DNA from: Chersky-840 sp963811775
GTDB lineage: Bacteria > Actinomycetota > Acidimicrobiia > Acidimicrobiales > UBA8190
Reading direction: 5' to 3'
Length of the DNA stretch: 64,000 nt
NCBI GenBank assembly: GCA_963811775.1
Contig: CAWESO010000004.1
Location: forward strand, 1 to 64,000
Part shown: one piece after another, positions 1 to 8,212 of the stretch
Layout of the letters: the number at the start of each line of letters is the position of its first letter
Position numbering within the stretch: position 1 is the stretch's first letter
The notes under the pieces: model-generated
Databases searched by the model: none
What the model was told of the DNA's origin: nothing
The model's input: the letters and a program-made list of their open reading frames with translations, nothing else
Translations under genes and position numbers: made by a program

Positions 1-139
1 TGGCCGTCCGACCGCCGTCCAGGAACCGGCGCCCCCAACCCCTGGCCCGTCCTGGGCACGACCCGGCCGTCCCTTGTCGTCCGTCCTCTCGACCGCCGCT
101 TGCCTGCCATCTCGCCCCCCAAAAGTTGATATCGCTACC

Positions 140-166
140 AGCACTTTTACTTCGGGGGTGTATCAA
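140..166 (-). repeat. Copy 1 of a GGGGGTGTATCA repeat
   Basis: The 12-mer GGGGGTGTATCA at 154-165 recurs exactly at 3305-3316 in the same orientation, and both copies share a nearby CACTTT. The second copy lies just upstream of a DUF222 gene fragment, so this may be the leftover 5' flank of another such gene running off the left edge. No convincing gene is seen between 1 and 270. Confidence 0.5.
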
Positions 167-270
167 CGTTCCTTACCGCCTCCGACCTGGTATGGCAGAG
201 CTATTCGCGAGTTACCGAGAACTGAGGGCTCCCAGGCCAGCCAAACTCTTGGCCGTGCCTCCCCTGGGGA

Positions 271-1359
271 TCAGGGAGACTCCGAAATCTCAGCCAGCCT
301 TTCCCTCCACCTGATTCCCCTTGCCGAATCTCCGCTGGACTCGGCCACGGTCGCCGCCAGATCGGCCAGGTACGCGCGGCAATCTTCGACCTCGATCAGG
401 ACAGCGTCCGGCTTTGTGAAGTCCCACAGGTACGACGTCCCGTTGGACTTCCTCAGGGCCCCCCAGGTCTCCTCAGCAACCTCCAAGGCCGTAGCGTTCC
501 GATCAAGGCGGTGCAGGGCAAGCACCCGATTTGCGACGGTGAGCGCAAAATCCTTAGCGCCAAGCTTCATCGCGTGCTCAAAATCAGTCAGTGCCTCTGC
601 GGGTTCATCCGGCAGACGGCAAAACCCCCGGTTATTGAAGGCGTCAGCCGATCTGGGGGACGTTCGACATACCACGTCGAAAATCGCCGTCGCCGATGCC
701 CGCTCCCCCTTCTTGAGAAGGTCGACAGCAACACCGACATACTTCCCGGAGTATCCGACTCCCGCTCCATCAGCCCCGTCGTCGTCGCTCGCAAACCTTC
801 GGGCGATCTCTTCGGCTAAGTCTTCCTTCTTGATCCGTCGTGTTCGCATTTGGCTCGGGCTACAGGCTCCCGGCTCCTGCCCGTGCATATAACGGAACTC
901 CCGCTTAAGGCTCGACGTGTGCCAAGAATCCAGATAAGTCTGGCTGAACCTGTCGAACAGCCAGGTATGGGCGGTCTCCACCGGTTCCGGTTCCCAAGAG
1001 AGAGCCGCGAACTGCTCATGCGTGGGGACTTTCCAGTCAATCAAATCAACCATGTCGAGTCTTCCCATCCATCCCGCGACTCGCCCCAGGTGACCGAAGA
1101 CATCGGCGACGTGAGTTGCAACGACCGCTTTTCCACCCGCCCGAATCTGTATTGCCGTTACCTCAGGGTCTTCGGTCGTACCCAGTAGAAGTTGTGTCCA
1201 GCCCGTCCGCTCGGCATAAGTCCAGTCAACGGGAGCCTCGTCTCCGGCAATGAGAAAGACCGCCGTGGTTCCCACGGCTGTCAGCGCCATGGCTCCGACA
1301 ATGGTTTCTCGAATGAGGCCATCTGCATCGATGCCTCTTCGGTACAACTCATCGATCAA
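271..1359 (-). CDS. Hypothetical protein with TPR-like C-terminal half, 5'-truncated
   Basis: I do not recognise this 362-residue protein. The C-terminal third (about residues 215-330) reads like TPR helices, with N-N-R-G-F and A-L-x-D-F-x-x-A-M patterns. The frame stays open and protein-like upstream of the TTG at 1359 (A-K-L-A-N-Q-L-L-E then K-D-A-E-E-Q-R-S) but has no start codon before a stop near 1470, where an IS5-type transposase remnant begins. The native start has therefore probably been lost. Its low-bias, somewhat AT-richer sequence than the genes after 3600 fits a transferred region. Whether it is expressed is unknown. Confidence 0.6.
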   Translation of the reverse strand: MIDELYRRGIDADGLIRETIVGAMALTAVGTTAVFLIAGDEAPVDWTYAERTGWTQLLLGTTEDPEVTAIQIRAGGKAVVATHVADVFGHLGRVAGWMGRLDMVDLIDWKVPTHEQFAALSWEPEPVETAHTWLFDRFSQTYLDSWHTSSLKREFRYMHGQEPGACSPSQMRTRRIKKEDLAEEIARRFASDDDGADGAGVGYSGKYVGVAVDLLKKGERASATAIFDVVCRTSPRSADAFNNRGFCRLPDEPAEALTDFEHAMKLGAKDFALTVANRVLALHRLDRNATALEVAEETWGALRKSNGTSYLWDFTKPDAVLIEVEDCRAYLADLAATVAESSGDSARGIRWRERLAEISESP

Positions 1360-1925
1360 CCCCGCGGCTTCATCTCTCCGGCTCCTCTGCTCCTCCGCGT
1401 CTTTGAGCGGAGGCTCCAGCAGCTGATTCGCGAGTTTCGCAAGGATTGCTGCGGATTCTTGCCCGTTCCCTCACCTCCTGCTGGGCTTTTGTGGAGTGAC
1501 CCGTCCACCGCCACGTCCGAGAGATCGAGGCCGATGATCTTGTCGTAGCCCTCTCTGGCCTCGGCCGCGATGGCGTTGAACACCCCGGCCTTGATCCACT
1601 CGTCGCGTCGCTCTCGTGCCGTGGTGTCCGACACCTTGTTCTGACACAGCCGCTCGGCGTCCTCCCAGGAGCACCCCGTCACCAGGCGCACGAGCATCAC
1701 CTCGAAGCAGTCCCGGTCATCGGCGCGGGGCCGATGACAGCCGAGCGGATGGTGGTCGACAGGTGCGGGGACGAGCGGTTTGATTCCAGCGCAGACGACA
1801 TCTACCACTTCGGGTTCGAGCGCGCGCATGATGTGGGGGGACCTCCACTCGGTCGTTTGGTGATTTGGGTGCACCACGATTGTGTCGGGGCAAAGCAACG
1901 ACGGTGGATGGTCACCACTTTTCAA
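1356..1925 (-). pseudogene. IS5-family transposase remnant, 3' end lost
   Basis: The product begins like an IS5-group DDE transposase: an N-terminal helical domain with F-E-V-M-L-V-R-L and T-G-C-S-W-E-D-A, then I-G-L-D-L-S-D-V-A-V-D-G-S containing the first catalytic Asp, then the Gly-rich G-G-E-G-T-G-K-N-P stretch. Family members continue for roughly another 150 residues with the remaining catalytic acids. Here homology stops after K-N-P near 1470 and the rest of the frame reads through the neighbouring truncated gene in the wrong frame. No second end or inverted repeat was identified. This is a dead element and a marker of past insertion and deletion. Confidence 0.75.
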
Positions 1926-1940
1926 AGCGTGAACATCCTG

Positions 1941-2282
1941 TTAGAGGCTAAGGGAACGCCGGCTAAGCGGCCAATCCGCCTCTTCCAAGGTAACTTGAGC
2001 TGCGTCGAATAGCGGCGCATCCTCGGCAGGGTCAGTCCTAGCCCGCGGGCGACGGGGAACGGCGGTAATGCCGGGTGCGAGGGTCAACGCGTCGTCGGCG
2101 CGGAACTCACCACATTCACCCAAGATGTCCAAGCACTCCTCCCCACACCCGAAACCCCCGGACGTCGGAATCGCGAAGGGACAATCGGCATGGAGCCGCC
2201 CCGGCACGCACGTGTCGCTGTATCCACGCAGCGCCGTCAGCAGGATACGGCGTCCTGGGCCATCTTCAGGAAGTCGTGCCAT
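1941..2282 (-). CDS. Small Cys-containing hypothetical protein, third gene of TA operon
   Basis: The 113-residue product has a central segment with spaced cysteines (T-C-V-P, D-C-P-F, G-F-G-C-G-E-E-C-L-D-I-L) that could bind metal; I know no family for it. Its ATG lies 6 bases after the stop of the RelE-like toxin on the same strand, so it is probably co-transcribed with the antitoxin and toxin. The C-terminus is Arg/Asp-rich and less protein-like. It could be a passenger, an accessory regulator, or a chance frame. Confidence 0.45.
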   Translation of the reverse strand: MARLPEDGPGRRILLTALRGYSDTCVPGRLHADCPFAIPTSGGFGCGEECLDILGECGEFRADDALTLAPGITAVPRRPRARTDPAEDAPLFDAAQVTLEEADWPLSRRSLSL

Positions 2283-2288
2283 GAGGAA

Positions 2289-2531
2289 TTACCTGTACAC
2301 GTCCTTCCTAGGGCGAACCGTCTTCACAGTCACACCCTCTTGGGTCACCGTGTACAGGATCCGGTGAGACCGCCCAACGTTCACCGACCAGATGCCGGTC
2401 AGTTTCCCTTTGAGCTTCCAGCCCAGGGACGGCTCTTTATCAAGACGGGCGATTACCGCCGAAACCTTGGTCTGCATGGCTTCGGGCAGGCTCTCAATGT
2501 CCTTCTTCGCCCTATTCGTGACCTGAATCAC
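2289..2531 (-). CDS. RelE/ParE-superfamily toxin
   Basis: An 80-residue protein of standard RelE length. It opens with M-I-Q-V-T-N-R-A-K-K-D-I-E-S-L-P and carries the family core G-x-W-K-L-K-G-K-L-T-G-I-W-S-V-N-V-G-R-S-H-R-I-L-Y, ending with K-T-V-R-P-R-K-D-V-Y-R. Known relatives are ribosome-dependent mRNA interferases neutralised by the upstream antitoxin. The antitoxin gene ends 9 bases before this start on the same strand, the usual antitoxin-first order. Basic residues near the C-terminus match those used for mRNA contact in RelE/YoeB-like toxins. The presence of an intact antitoxin suggests a functional module. Confidence 0.9.
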   Translation of the reverse strand: MIQVTNRAKKDIESLPEAMQTKVSAVIARLDKEPSLGWKLKGKLTGIWSVNVGRSHRILYTVTQEGVTVKTVRPRKDVYR

Positions 2532-2540
2532 GCCACGCCC

Positions 2541-2783
2541 CTACGCCGGCTCGACCCGTCCTTCGGCAACATCAGCATCGGCCTCGGCTAGAGCCGCCAT
2601 GGTGTCGTCGTCGGACAGAACGTTCAGGGTCTCGACAAGTGCCTCATATTCGTCAAAGCTGAGGAGCACGGCCACGGGTCGTCCGTGCTTGGTGATCACG
2701 TATTCCTGCCCGGTGGTAACAACCTCATCGAGGATCTCGCTGAGGTTCTCCCGGGTCTCGGTGATGGGTCCCGTAGTGGTCAT
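2541..2783 (-). CDS. Phd/YefM-family antitoxin
   Basis: An 80-residue protein with the family signature: an N-terminal DNA-binding half (T-x-T-R-E-N-L-S-E-I-L-D-E-V), then E-Y-V-I-T-K-H-G-R-P-V-A-V-L-L-S-F-D-E-Y-E-A-L, followed by an acidic tail that would wrap the toxin. Phd/YefM proteins bind operators over their own promoter and repress the operon together with the toxin. A CTGTAC...GTACAG palindrome lies just upstream of the start, matching this expectation. First gene of the operon with the RelE-like toxin and possibly a third small gene. Confidence 0.92.
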   Translation of the reverse strand: MTTTGPITETRENLSEILDEVVTTGQEYVITKHGRPVAVLLSFDEYEALVETLNVLSDDDTMAALAEADADVAEGRVEPA

Positions 2784-2791
2784 GACAAGAA

Positions 2792-2811
2792 CTGTACCGG
2801 ATTCCGTACAG
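2792..2811. promoter_or_regulatory. Probable TA operator palindrome
   Basis: CTGTAC at 2792-2797 and GTACAG at 2806-2811 form a perfect 6-bp inverted repeat around 8 bases, 9 bases upstream of the antitoxin start. YefM-YoeB-type operators are known to use TGTACA-like cores, so autorepression here is a good inference. Confidence 0.7.
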
Positions 2812-2937
2812 AACTTCTAGTCCCCATTTGCCCTAGTTTCCCGGGTCTTTCGCCTCCTCACTTCGAGGTCTCCCCGAAACCCGCTCTGACCAGGAGCAAC
2901 GCCGAATACGGAGGCTGGACACCAAAGTCCAGTGTGC

Positions 2938-3288
2938 TTAACGATCGCACTCCTGCGATCCCGACAGCTCGCCCCGGCGCAGGGCCTCGGTGGTGGCCGG
3001 CAGCGAGGCCAGCGCGTCGGAGGTTTCCAGGACCCCGATGGCCTCGCCCATGGCCATCCCGGTCTTCTCCGCCATCCACGACGCCGAGGACCGGTGCCCC
3101 TCGTCGCGCCACGCCGTGCCCTCGGTCGCCCGGCGGGCGTAGAGCACCTGGCCGGCGTGGACCAGCCGCTCGAGCTCGGCGAAGACCTCGAGCGCCTCGA
3201 CGGCCTGGGCCGTCGCGACCCGGTCGGGGTCGGCCGTCGCCAGGTGGTCGGCGATGGATCGGCGGGCCTCGTGCAGGTGAGCGAGCAC
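2938..3288 (-). pseudogene. DUF222 (13E12-repeat/HNH family) N-terminal fragment
   Basis: The 116 residues match the start of DUF222 proteins: A-T-A-Q-A-V-E-A-L-E-V-F-A-E-L-E-R-L, Y-A-R-R-A, W-R-D-E-G-H-R-S, A-S-W-M-A-E-K-T-G and L-P-A-T-T-E-A-L-R-R-G-E-L-S. Full members run about 400-500 residues and usually end in an HNH nuclease domain; this one stops after S-G-S-Q-E. The stop lies next to a perfect inverted repeat (GATCGCA at 2943-2949, TGCGATC at 2954-2960), suggesting a recombination scar. These genes are abundant and recombine often in actinobacteria. GTG at 3288 is the likely start. Confidence 0.75.
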
Positions 3289-3596
3289 GCAGACACTTTG
3301 ACATGGGGGTGTATCAGTGACTCTGGGACATCATGAGTGGCACGAGTTGACGGTGAGGTGGAAGTGGCGGGTGAGGTCGAGCGACGACCCGGTGGGCCCT
3401 TCGGGAGGGTCGCGGGAGGGTCGCGGGATGACCCGGGGCGCCCTCGGCGCCGACGATGGCGGCGATGGCTGCGATGGCTGCGACAACGACTGCACCGACG
3501 CAGGCACCGTCACCGACCCGCCGCGGCGGGCGCGAGGCCCCCCATCTTCGCCCTGGTGTCGGCCTGTTGCGACAAGGCCGCCCGTAGCATGGAGTC
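3289..3596. other. Intergenic region upstream of aceE
   Basis: It begins with the second GGGGGTGTATCA copy (3305-3316), which belongs to the upstream flank of the DUF222 fragment. The rest is GC-rich with short GCGATGGCTGCGAC-like runs. No RNA gene or convincing promoter was recognised. Confidence 0.4.
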
Positions 3597-6326
3597 GTGC
3601 TCTTCGACGGAATGTCGCACCAACTTCCCGACATCGACCCCGGGGAGACGTCGGAGTGGATCGACTCCTTCGACGGCGTGGTCAACGCCCAGGGCCGCAC
3701 CCGGGCCCGCTTCCTCCTCATGAAGCTGCTCGAGCGGGCCCGGACCCTGCAGGTCGACTTCCCGGCCACGGTGTCGACCCCCTACGTGAACACCATCCCG
3801 TGCGACGAGGAACCGTGGTTCCCCGGCGACGAATACGTCGAGCGCCGCATCCGCGCCTACATCCGCTGGAACGCGGCGGCCATGGTGAGCCGGGCCAACC
3901 ACCGCAGCGAGGGCATCGGCGGCCACCTCGCCACCTACGCCAGCTCGGCCGCCCTGTACGAGGTCGGCTTCAACCACTTCTTCCGGGGCAAGTCCGACGG
4001 CGGCTTCGGGGACCTCGTCTACTTCCAGGGCCACGGCTCGCCGGGCATCTACGCCCGCGCCTTCGTCGAAGGGCGCCTCACCGAGGACCAGCTCGACCAC
4101 TTCCGCCAGGAGGTCTCGGGCCACGGCCTGCCCAGCTACCCCCACCCCCGCCTCCTCCCCGACTTCTGGGAGTACCCCACCGTCTCCATGGGACTGGGCC
4201 CCCTGTGCGCCATCTACCAGGCCCACGCGGCGCGCTATCTCCTGCAGCGCGAGATCGTCGACACCAGCGCCAACCGCATCTGGGCCTTCCTCGGCGACGG
4301 CGAGCTCGACGAGGTGGAGTCGATCGGCGCCCTCGGCGTGGCCGGGCGCGAGCACCTCGACAACCTGATCTTCGTCGTCAACTGCAACCTGCAGCGCCTC
4401 GACGGCCCGGTGCGGGGCAACGGCAAGATCATCCAGGAAGCCGAGGCCATGTTCCGCGGCGCGGGCTGGAACGTGATCAAGGTCATCTGGGGCTCGAAGT
4501 GGGACGAGCTCCTGGCGCGCGACATCGACGGCGTCCTCCTCGACAAGATGAACACCACGCCCGACGGCGAGTTCCAGAAGTTCGCCACCGAGTCCGGCGC
4601 CTATATCCGCGAGCACTTCTTCGGGCCCGACCCCCGCCTGCGGCGCCTCGTCGAGCACCTGTCGGACGCCGATCTCCAGGCCCTGCCCCGGGGCGGGCAC
4701 GACTACCGCAAGCTCTACGCGGCGTACAAGCTGGCCACCGAGCAGGTGGGACAACCGACCGTCATTCTCGCCAAGACCGTGAAGGGCTGGACGCTCGGGC
4801 CCGAGATCGAGGCGCGCAACGCCACCCACCAGATCAAGAAGATGACCAAGGCCCAGCTCCTGGCGCTGCGCGACCGCCTCTACCTCCAAGAGGAGATCCC
4901 CGACGAGGCCCTCGACGCCGAGCAGCCCCCCTACTACCGCCCGCCCGAGGGATCCCCGGCCCACGAGTACCTCTCGGGCCGGCGCAAGGTCCTGGCCGGC
5001 CCCGTGCCCACGCGCGTCGTGCGCCCGGTGACGCCCTTTGCGGTGCCCGACGACGCCGCCTTCGCCGACGTGCTCGCCGGCTCGGGCAAGCAGTCGGCCT
5101 CGACCACGATGGCCTTCGCCCGCCTGCTGCGGAACCTGGTGCGCGACCCCAGCCTGGGCCGCTACGTGTCGCCCATCGTCCCCGACGAGGCCCGCACCTT
5201 CGGCCTCGAGCCCCTCATCGCCGAGACCAAGATCTACGCCCCCGAGGGCCAGCGCTACACCCCGGTCGACTCCGACCTCATCCTCCGCTACGCCGAGGAC
5301 CGCAAGGGCCAGGTCCTCCAGGAAGGCATCACCGAGGCCGGGGCCATGGCCTCGTTCATCGCCCTGTCCACGGCCTACGCCACGTGGGGCCGTCCCATGC
5401 TGCCGATCTACCTCTTCTATTCCATGTTCGGGTTCCAGCGCGTCGGCGACCTGGCCTGGCTCCTCGGAGACGTCCGGGGCCGCGGCATCCTCGCCGGGTG
5501 CACGGCGGGCCGCACCACGCTGCAAGGCGAGGGGCTCCAGCACGACGACGGCCATTCCCCCCTGCTGGCGTCGGTGAACCCCGCCGCCCACATCTACGAC
5601 CCGGCCTTCGCCTACGAGATCGGCGTGATCATGCAAGACGCCATCACCAAGATCATGGGCCCCGATCCCGAGGACCGCTTCTGGTACCTCACCCTCTACA
5701 ACGAGAATTACGCCATGCCGCCCCTTCCCGAGGGCGATGCCGGCGACGCGGTGCGCGCCGGGGTGCTGCGCGGCATGTACCGGTTCGCCGAGCCCGCCGA
5801 GCTCAGCGGCGAGAAGCGCAACGGGTCGACACGGCACGCCACACTGTTGTTCTCGGGGCCGATGTGGCAGGCCGCCATGGAGGCGCGCACCATCCTCGCC
5901 GCCGACTGGGGCGTGTCGGCCGACGCGTGGTCGGTTACGTCGTACACCGAGCTGCGCGAGGACGCCCTATCGGTCGAGCGGGCCAACCGCCTGCACCCGC
6001 ACGCCGATCGCGCCGTCCCCCATGTCACAGCCGCGCTGGACGACGGTGCCGGGCCGGTGGTGGCGGTGACCGACTACATCCGGGCCGTCCCCGATCAGGT
6101 GGCGCGCTGGATGCCCCGTCCCTTCACCTCGCTCGGCACCGACGGGTTCGGGCGCTCGGACACCCGGGCCGCCTTGCGCCGCTTCTTCGAGGTCGACGCG
6201 GCGCATCTCGTGGTGGCCGTCCTCAGCGCGTTGGTCGAGACCGGTGACGCCAAGCACGACGAGGTGGCCGAGGCCATCGCCCGCTACGAGATCGACCCCG
6301 ACTCCGCCGACCCCTGGTCCGACTGA
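3597..6326 (+). CDS. aceE: Pyruvate dehydrogenase E1 component, homodimeric type
   Basis: This is the thiamine-diphosphate E1 that decarboxylates pyruvate and acetylates the lipoyl E2 of the pyruvate dehydrogenase complex. At 909 residues it matches single-chain AceE (about 890-930) rather than the alpha/beta form. Visible landmarks are H-G-S-P-G-I-Y-A-R-A-F near residue 145, the ThDP/Mg motif G-D-G-E-L-D-E near 233 followed by N-C-N-L-Q-R-L-D-G-P-V-R-G-N, and the C-terminal G-E-G-L-Q-H-D-D-G-H-S active-site loop. GTG 3597 and ATG 3612 are both possible starts. E2 and E3 genes are not in the window. It stands alone, with a divergent or unrelated neighbour on each side. Confidence 0.96.
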   Translation: MLFDGMSHQLPDIDPGETSEWIDSFDGVVNAQGRTRARFLLMKLLERARTLQVDFPATVSTPYVNTIPCDEEPWFPGDEYVERRIRAYIRWNAAAMVSRANHRSEGIGGHLATYASSAALYEVGFNHFFRGKSDGGFGDLVYFQGHGSPGIYARAFVEGRLTEDQLDHFRQEVSGHGLPSYPHPRLLPDFWEYPTVSMGLGPLCAIYQAHAARYLLQREIVDTSANRIWAFLGDGELDEVESIGALGVAGREHLDNLIFVVNCNLQRLDGPVRGNGKIIQEAEAMFRGAGWNVIKVIWGSKWDELLARDIDGVLLDKMNTTPDGEFQKFATESGAYIREHFFGPDPRLRRLVEHLSDADLQALPRGGHDYRKLYAAYKLATEQVGQPTVILAKTVKGWTLGPEIEARNATHQIKKMTKAQLLALRDRLYLQEEIPDEALDAEQPPYYRPPEGSPAHEYLSGRRKVLAGPVPTRVVRPVTPFAVPDDAAFADVLAGSGKQSASTTMAFARLLRNLVRDPSLGRYVSPIVPDEARTFGLEPLIAETKIYAPEGQRYTPVDSDLILRYAEDRKGQVLQEGITEAGAMASFIALSTAYATWGRPMLPIYLFYSMFGFQRVGDLAWLLGDVRGRGILAGCTAGRTTLQGEGLQHDDGHSPLLASVNPAAHIYDPAFAYEIGVIMQDAITKIMGPDPEDRFWYLTLYNENYAMPPLPEGDAGDAVRAGVLRGMYRFAEPAELSGEKRNGSTRHATLLFSGPMWQAAMEARTILAADWGVSADAWSVTSYTELREDALSVERANRLHPHADRAVPHVTAALDDGAGPVVAVTDYIRAVPDQVARWMPRPFTSLGTDGFGRSDTRAALRRFFEVDAAHLVVAVLSALVETGDAKHDEVAEAIARYEIDPDSADPWSD

Positions 6327-6401
6327 CCTCCGGGGCCGGTGCTCTCCGGTCCACTGTCGACGCGACGGCTGGACAGCACCGCCTTGTTGCCCTGGTGCGA
6401 C

Positions 6402-6674
6402 ATGGCGGAGAACCGGGACCGGGCCGAGAGCACCGATCCCAGTGAGAAAGCAGAACCGATCGAGAACGCGGAGAAGAACGAACCGACTGATCCGATCGAG
6501 CACGCCGAGCCGACCGATCCGATCGACAGGAACGAGCCCTTGCACCCGATCGCCAGGAACGAGTCTTCGGACCACAAGGACCACCGCGAGGTGCCTGTCT
6601 TCGCTGGATTCATGACGCCATCATCTCGCTCGCAGGCCCGGGGCACGAGCGGGACCCGCGCCACCCGTGGGTGA
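6402..6674 (+). CDS. Small low-complexity acidic/polar protein
   Basis: A 90-residue product made mostly of a loose five-residue repeat (T-D-P-S-E, A-E-P-I-E, N-E-P-T-D-P-I-E, A-E-P-T-D-P-I-D), ending with D-H-K-D-H-R-E-V. I recall short proteins with the same E-P-T-D-P-I-x-R-x-E character in other actinobacteria, but no function is known to me. Its stop overlaps the GTG start of the next gene by eight bases (GTGGGTGA), consistent with translational coupling. The opposite strand is also open here, with a Gly/Ser repeat, so the coding strand is not certain. Confidence 0.5.
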   Translation: MAENRDRAESTDPSEKAEPIENAEKNEPTDPIEHAEPTDPIDRNEPLHPIARNESSDHKDHREVPVFAGFMTPSSRSQARGTSGTRATRG

Positions 6675-7317
6675 CCGGCTCGTCCAGGTCATCGGTCTCG
6701 TCACCGACCTCGAATCGGCGCGCCGCACCATGGAGTCTCTGGGCCTGACGGTCCTGGACGGAGGCGGGCATCCCGGACGGGGCACGGCGAATCTCATCGT
6801 GCCGTTCGGCGGTGCCGCGCAGTACCTCGAGCTCCTGGCCGTCATCGACGAGGCCGAGGCCCTGTCGTCGCCCCAGGGTCGACCGGTCGCGGCCGCCCTG
6901 TCGAGACGCGGGCCCGGCCTCGCCCGCTGGTCGGTGGAGCCGCACGACGTCGAGGCCACCGCGACCCGGGTCGGGCTCCCGGTGGAACACCGTCGCCGCG
7001 TCCTTCCCGACGGGACGACGGTGCACTGGCGCTGCGTAGGCGTGGACGTGGCGTGGGACGAGCCGTGGCGCTGCGCCTTCATGGCCTGGGACCACCCCGA
7101 CCTGCACCCGGCCCGCATGGGCGTCGGGGTCGCCCACGCCAACGGCGCCACCGGGGTGGCCCGGTTGGATGTCGACGTCCCGCACGGACAGGCCCTGGCC
7201 GACTGGCTCGGTGGGCCGGTGCCCGACGGCGTCACCGTCTCGGTGAGGGGCGGTTCGGGCCCGACGGGACTGTCCCTCGCGACCCCGGACCGTCGCATAC
7301 CGATCCCGTTGGTCTGA
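6667..7317 (+). CDS. Glyoxalase-like (VOC superfamily) protein
   Basis: The 216-residue protein starts with the VOC-type strand-helix pattern V-Q-V-I-G-L-V-T-D-L-E-S-A-R-R-T-M-E-S-L-G and contains G-T-A-N-L-I-V-P-F-G, typical of the Glyoxalase_3 group. The middle has the H-P-D-L-H-P-A segment seen between the two halves in that group. VOC proteins include lyases, dioxygenases and binding proteins, so the substrate cannot be set. The GTG start overlaps the preceding small gene. It is single-domain and cytosolic, with no signal peptide. Confidence 0.8.
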   Translation: MGDRLVQVIGLVTDLESARRTMESLGLTVLDGGGHPGRGTANLIVPFGGAAQYLELLAVIDEAEALSSPQGRPVAAALSRRGPGLARWSVEPHDVEATATRVGLPVEHRRRVLPDGTTVHWRCVGVDVAWDEPWRCAFMAWDHPDLHPARMGVGVAHANGATGVARLDVDVPHGQALADWLGGPVPDGVTVSVRGGSGPTGLSLATPDRRIPIPLV

Positions 7318-7366
7318 CCTGGGCGCGTCGTCTGACCGTGGGTGGGTCGTCTGACCCGCGGGCGCG

Positions 7367-8191
7367 CTACGCCGGCGTACGCGCCACCATGATCAGATGC
7401 GCGCTCAAGCCCAGCAGCGTCGGCTCGGTCTCGGTGGCGCGCGCCGAGGCCAGGATCGCCTCCCGGCCCTCGTCGGTGTCGAAGCGCGGCGCCAGCTGCG
7501 CGAGCCATCCCGCCATCCCTTCGACCCCCACGATCTCGATCACGTCGAGGCCCGCCTGCTCGGCTTCGCCTCTCAGCTCCTCGGGGTGATGGAAGTAGGC
7601 GGTCGTGAACCACTCGGGCCGTTCGGTGGGATTGCGGTGCTGCCCGTCGCGCAGGTCGCGAGCCACGATGGCGCTGAAGCCCGGCTCGAAGAGGTATCCC
7701 CTCGCCAGGCCGTCGAAGAGCGACGCGAAGCGGGAGATGGCCGCCACGAAAAGAAGACCCCCGGGACGCAGCACCCGCCTGACCTCGGCCAGGGCCCGGA
7801 GCCGGTCGGCGCCGTCGGTGAGGTGGTACATGGGACCGAGCACCAGCGCGGCGTCGACGCTGGCGTCGGCCAGTGGGAGGTCCCGGGCATCGCCGACCTC
7901 GGCGGTGACACGACCCGATGCCGGCGTCGCGTCTGCCCTGGCACGGACCTGCTCGACGTGGTCGGGCACGAGGTCCACGACGTGCAGGTCATGGCCGTCG
8001 TCCGCCAGCCACTGCGCATGCACCCCGGTGGCGCCCCCGACATCGAGGATCTCGAGACGTGCAGCGGGCAGGTGCCGGCGCAGGATCTCCTGGGTCCGCA
8101 CCAGCTCGAGGCGTCCGAGCCCGTGTGTGATGCGGCCGCCCTCGTCGATCTGCCCGTAGTGCTCCAAGACCTCGGGCGGGACGTCGTCCAT
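7367..8191 (-). CDS. Class I SAM-dependent methyltransferase
   Basis: A 274-residue enzyme with the Rossmann SAM-binding motif I (L-D-V-G-G-A-T-G-V-H-A) near residue 45, acidic motif V-V-D-L-V-P, and the later G-D-A-R-D-L-P-L-A-D-A-S-V-D-A with D-x-x-L-x-L-G-P-M-Y-H-L. This is the UbiE/Methyltransf_11 arrangement, usually small-molecule methylation. The tail V-E-G-M-A-G-W-L-A-Q-L resembles enzymes annotated only as methyltransferases. It is followed 3' on the same strand by nothing obviously linked; a GNAT gene lies immediately upstream on the same strand, so the two may be co-transcribed. Substrate unknown. Confidence 0.85.
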   Translation of the reverse strand: MDDVPPEVLEHYGQIDEGGRITHGLGRLELVRTQEILRRHLPAARLEILDVGGATGVHAQWLADDGHDLHVVDLVPDHVEQVRARADATPASGRVTAEVGDARDLPLADASVDAALVLGPMYHLTDGADRLRALAEVRRVLRPGGLLFVAAISRFASLFDGLARGYLFEPGFSAIVARDLRDGQHRNPTERPEWFTTAYFHHPEELRGEAEQAGLDVIEIVGVEGMAGWLAQLAPRFDTDEGREAILASARATETEPTLLGLSAHLIMVARTPA

Positions 8192-8212
8192 GTCGAGAGA
8201 TCGGCGCGTCGC

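Noticed and set aside
3317..6247. Very long open frames on both strands across the aceE gene
   Set aside because: They are Arg/Pro/Gly-rich shadows caused by high GC and carry no domain, while the frame 3597-6326 is a full AceE.
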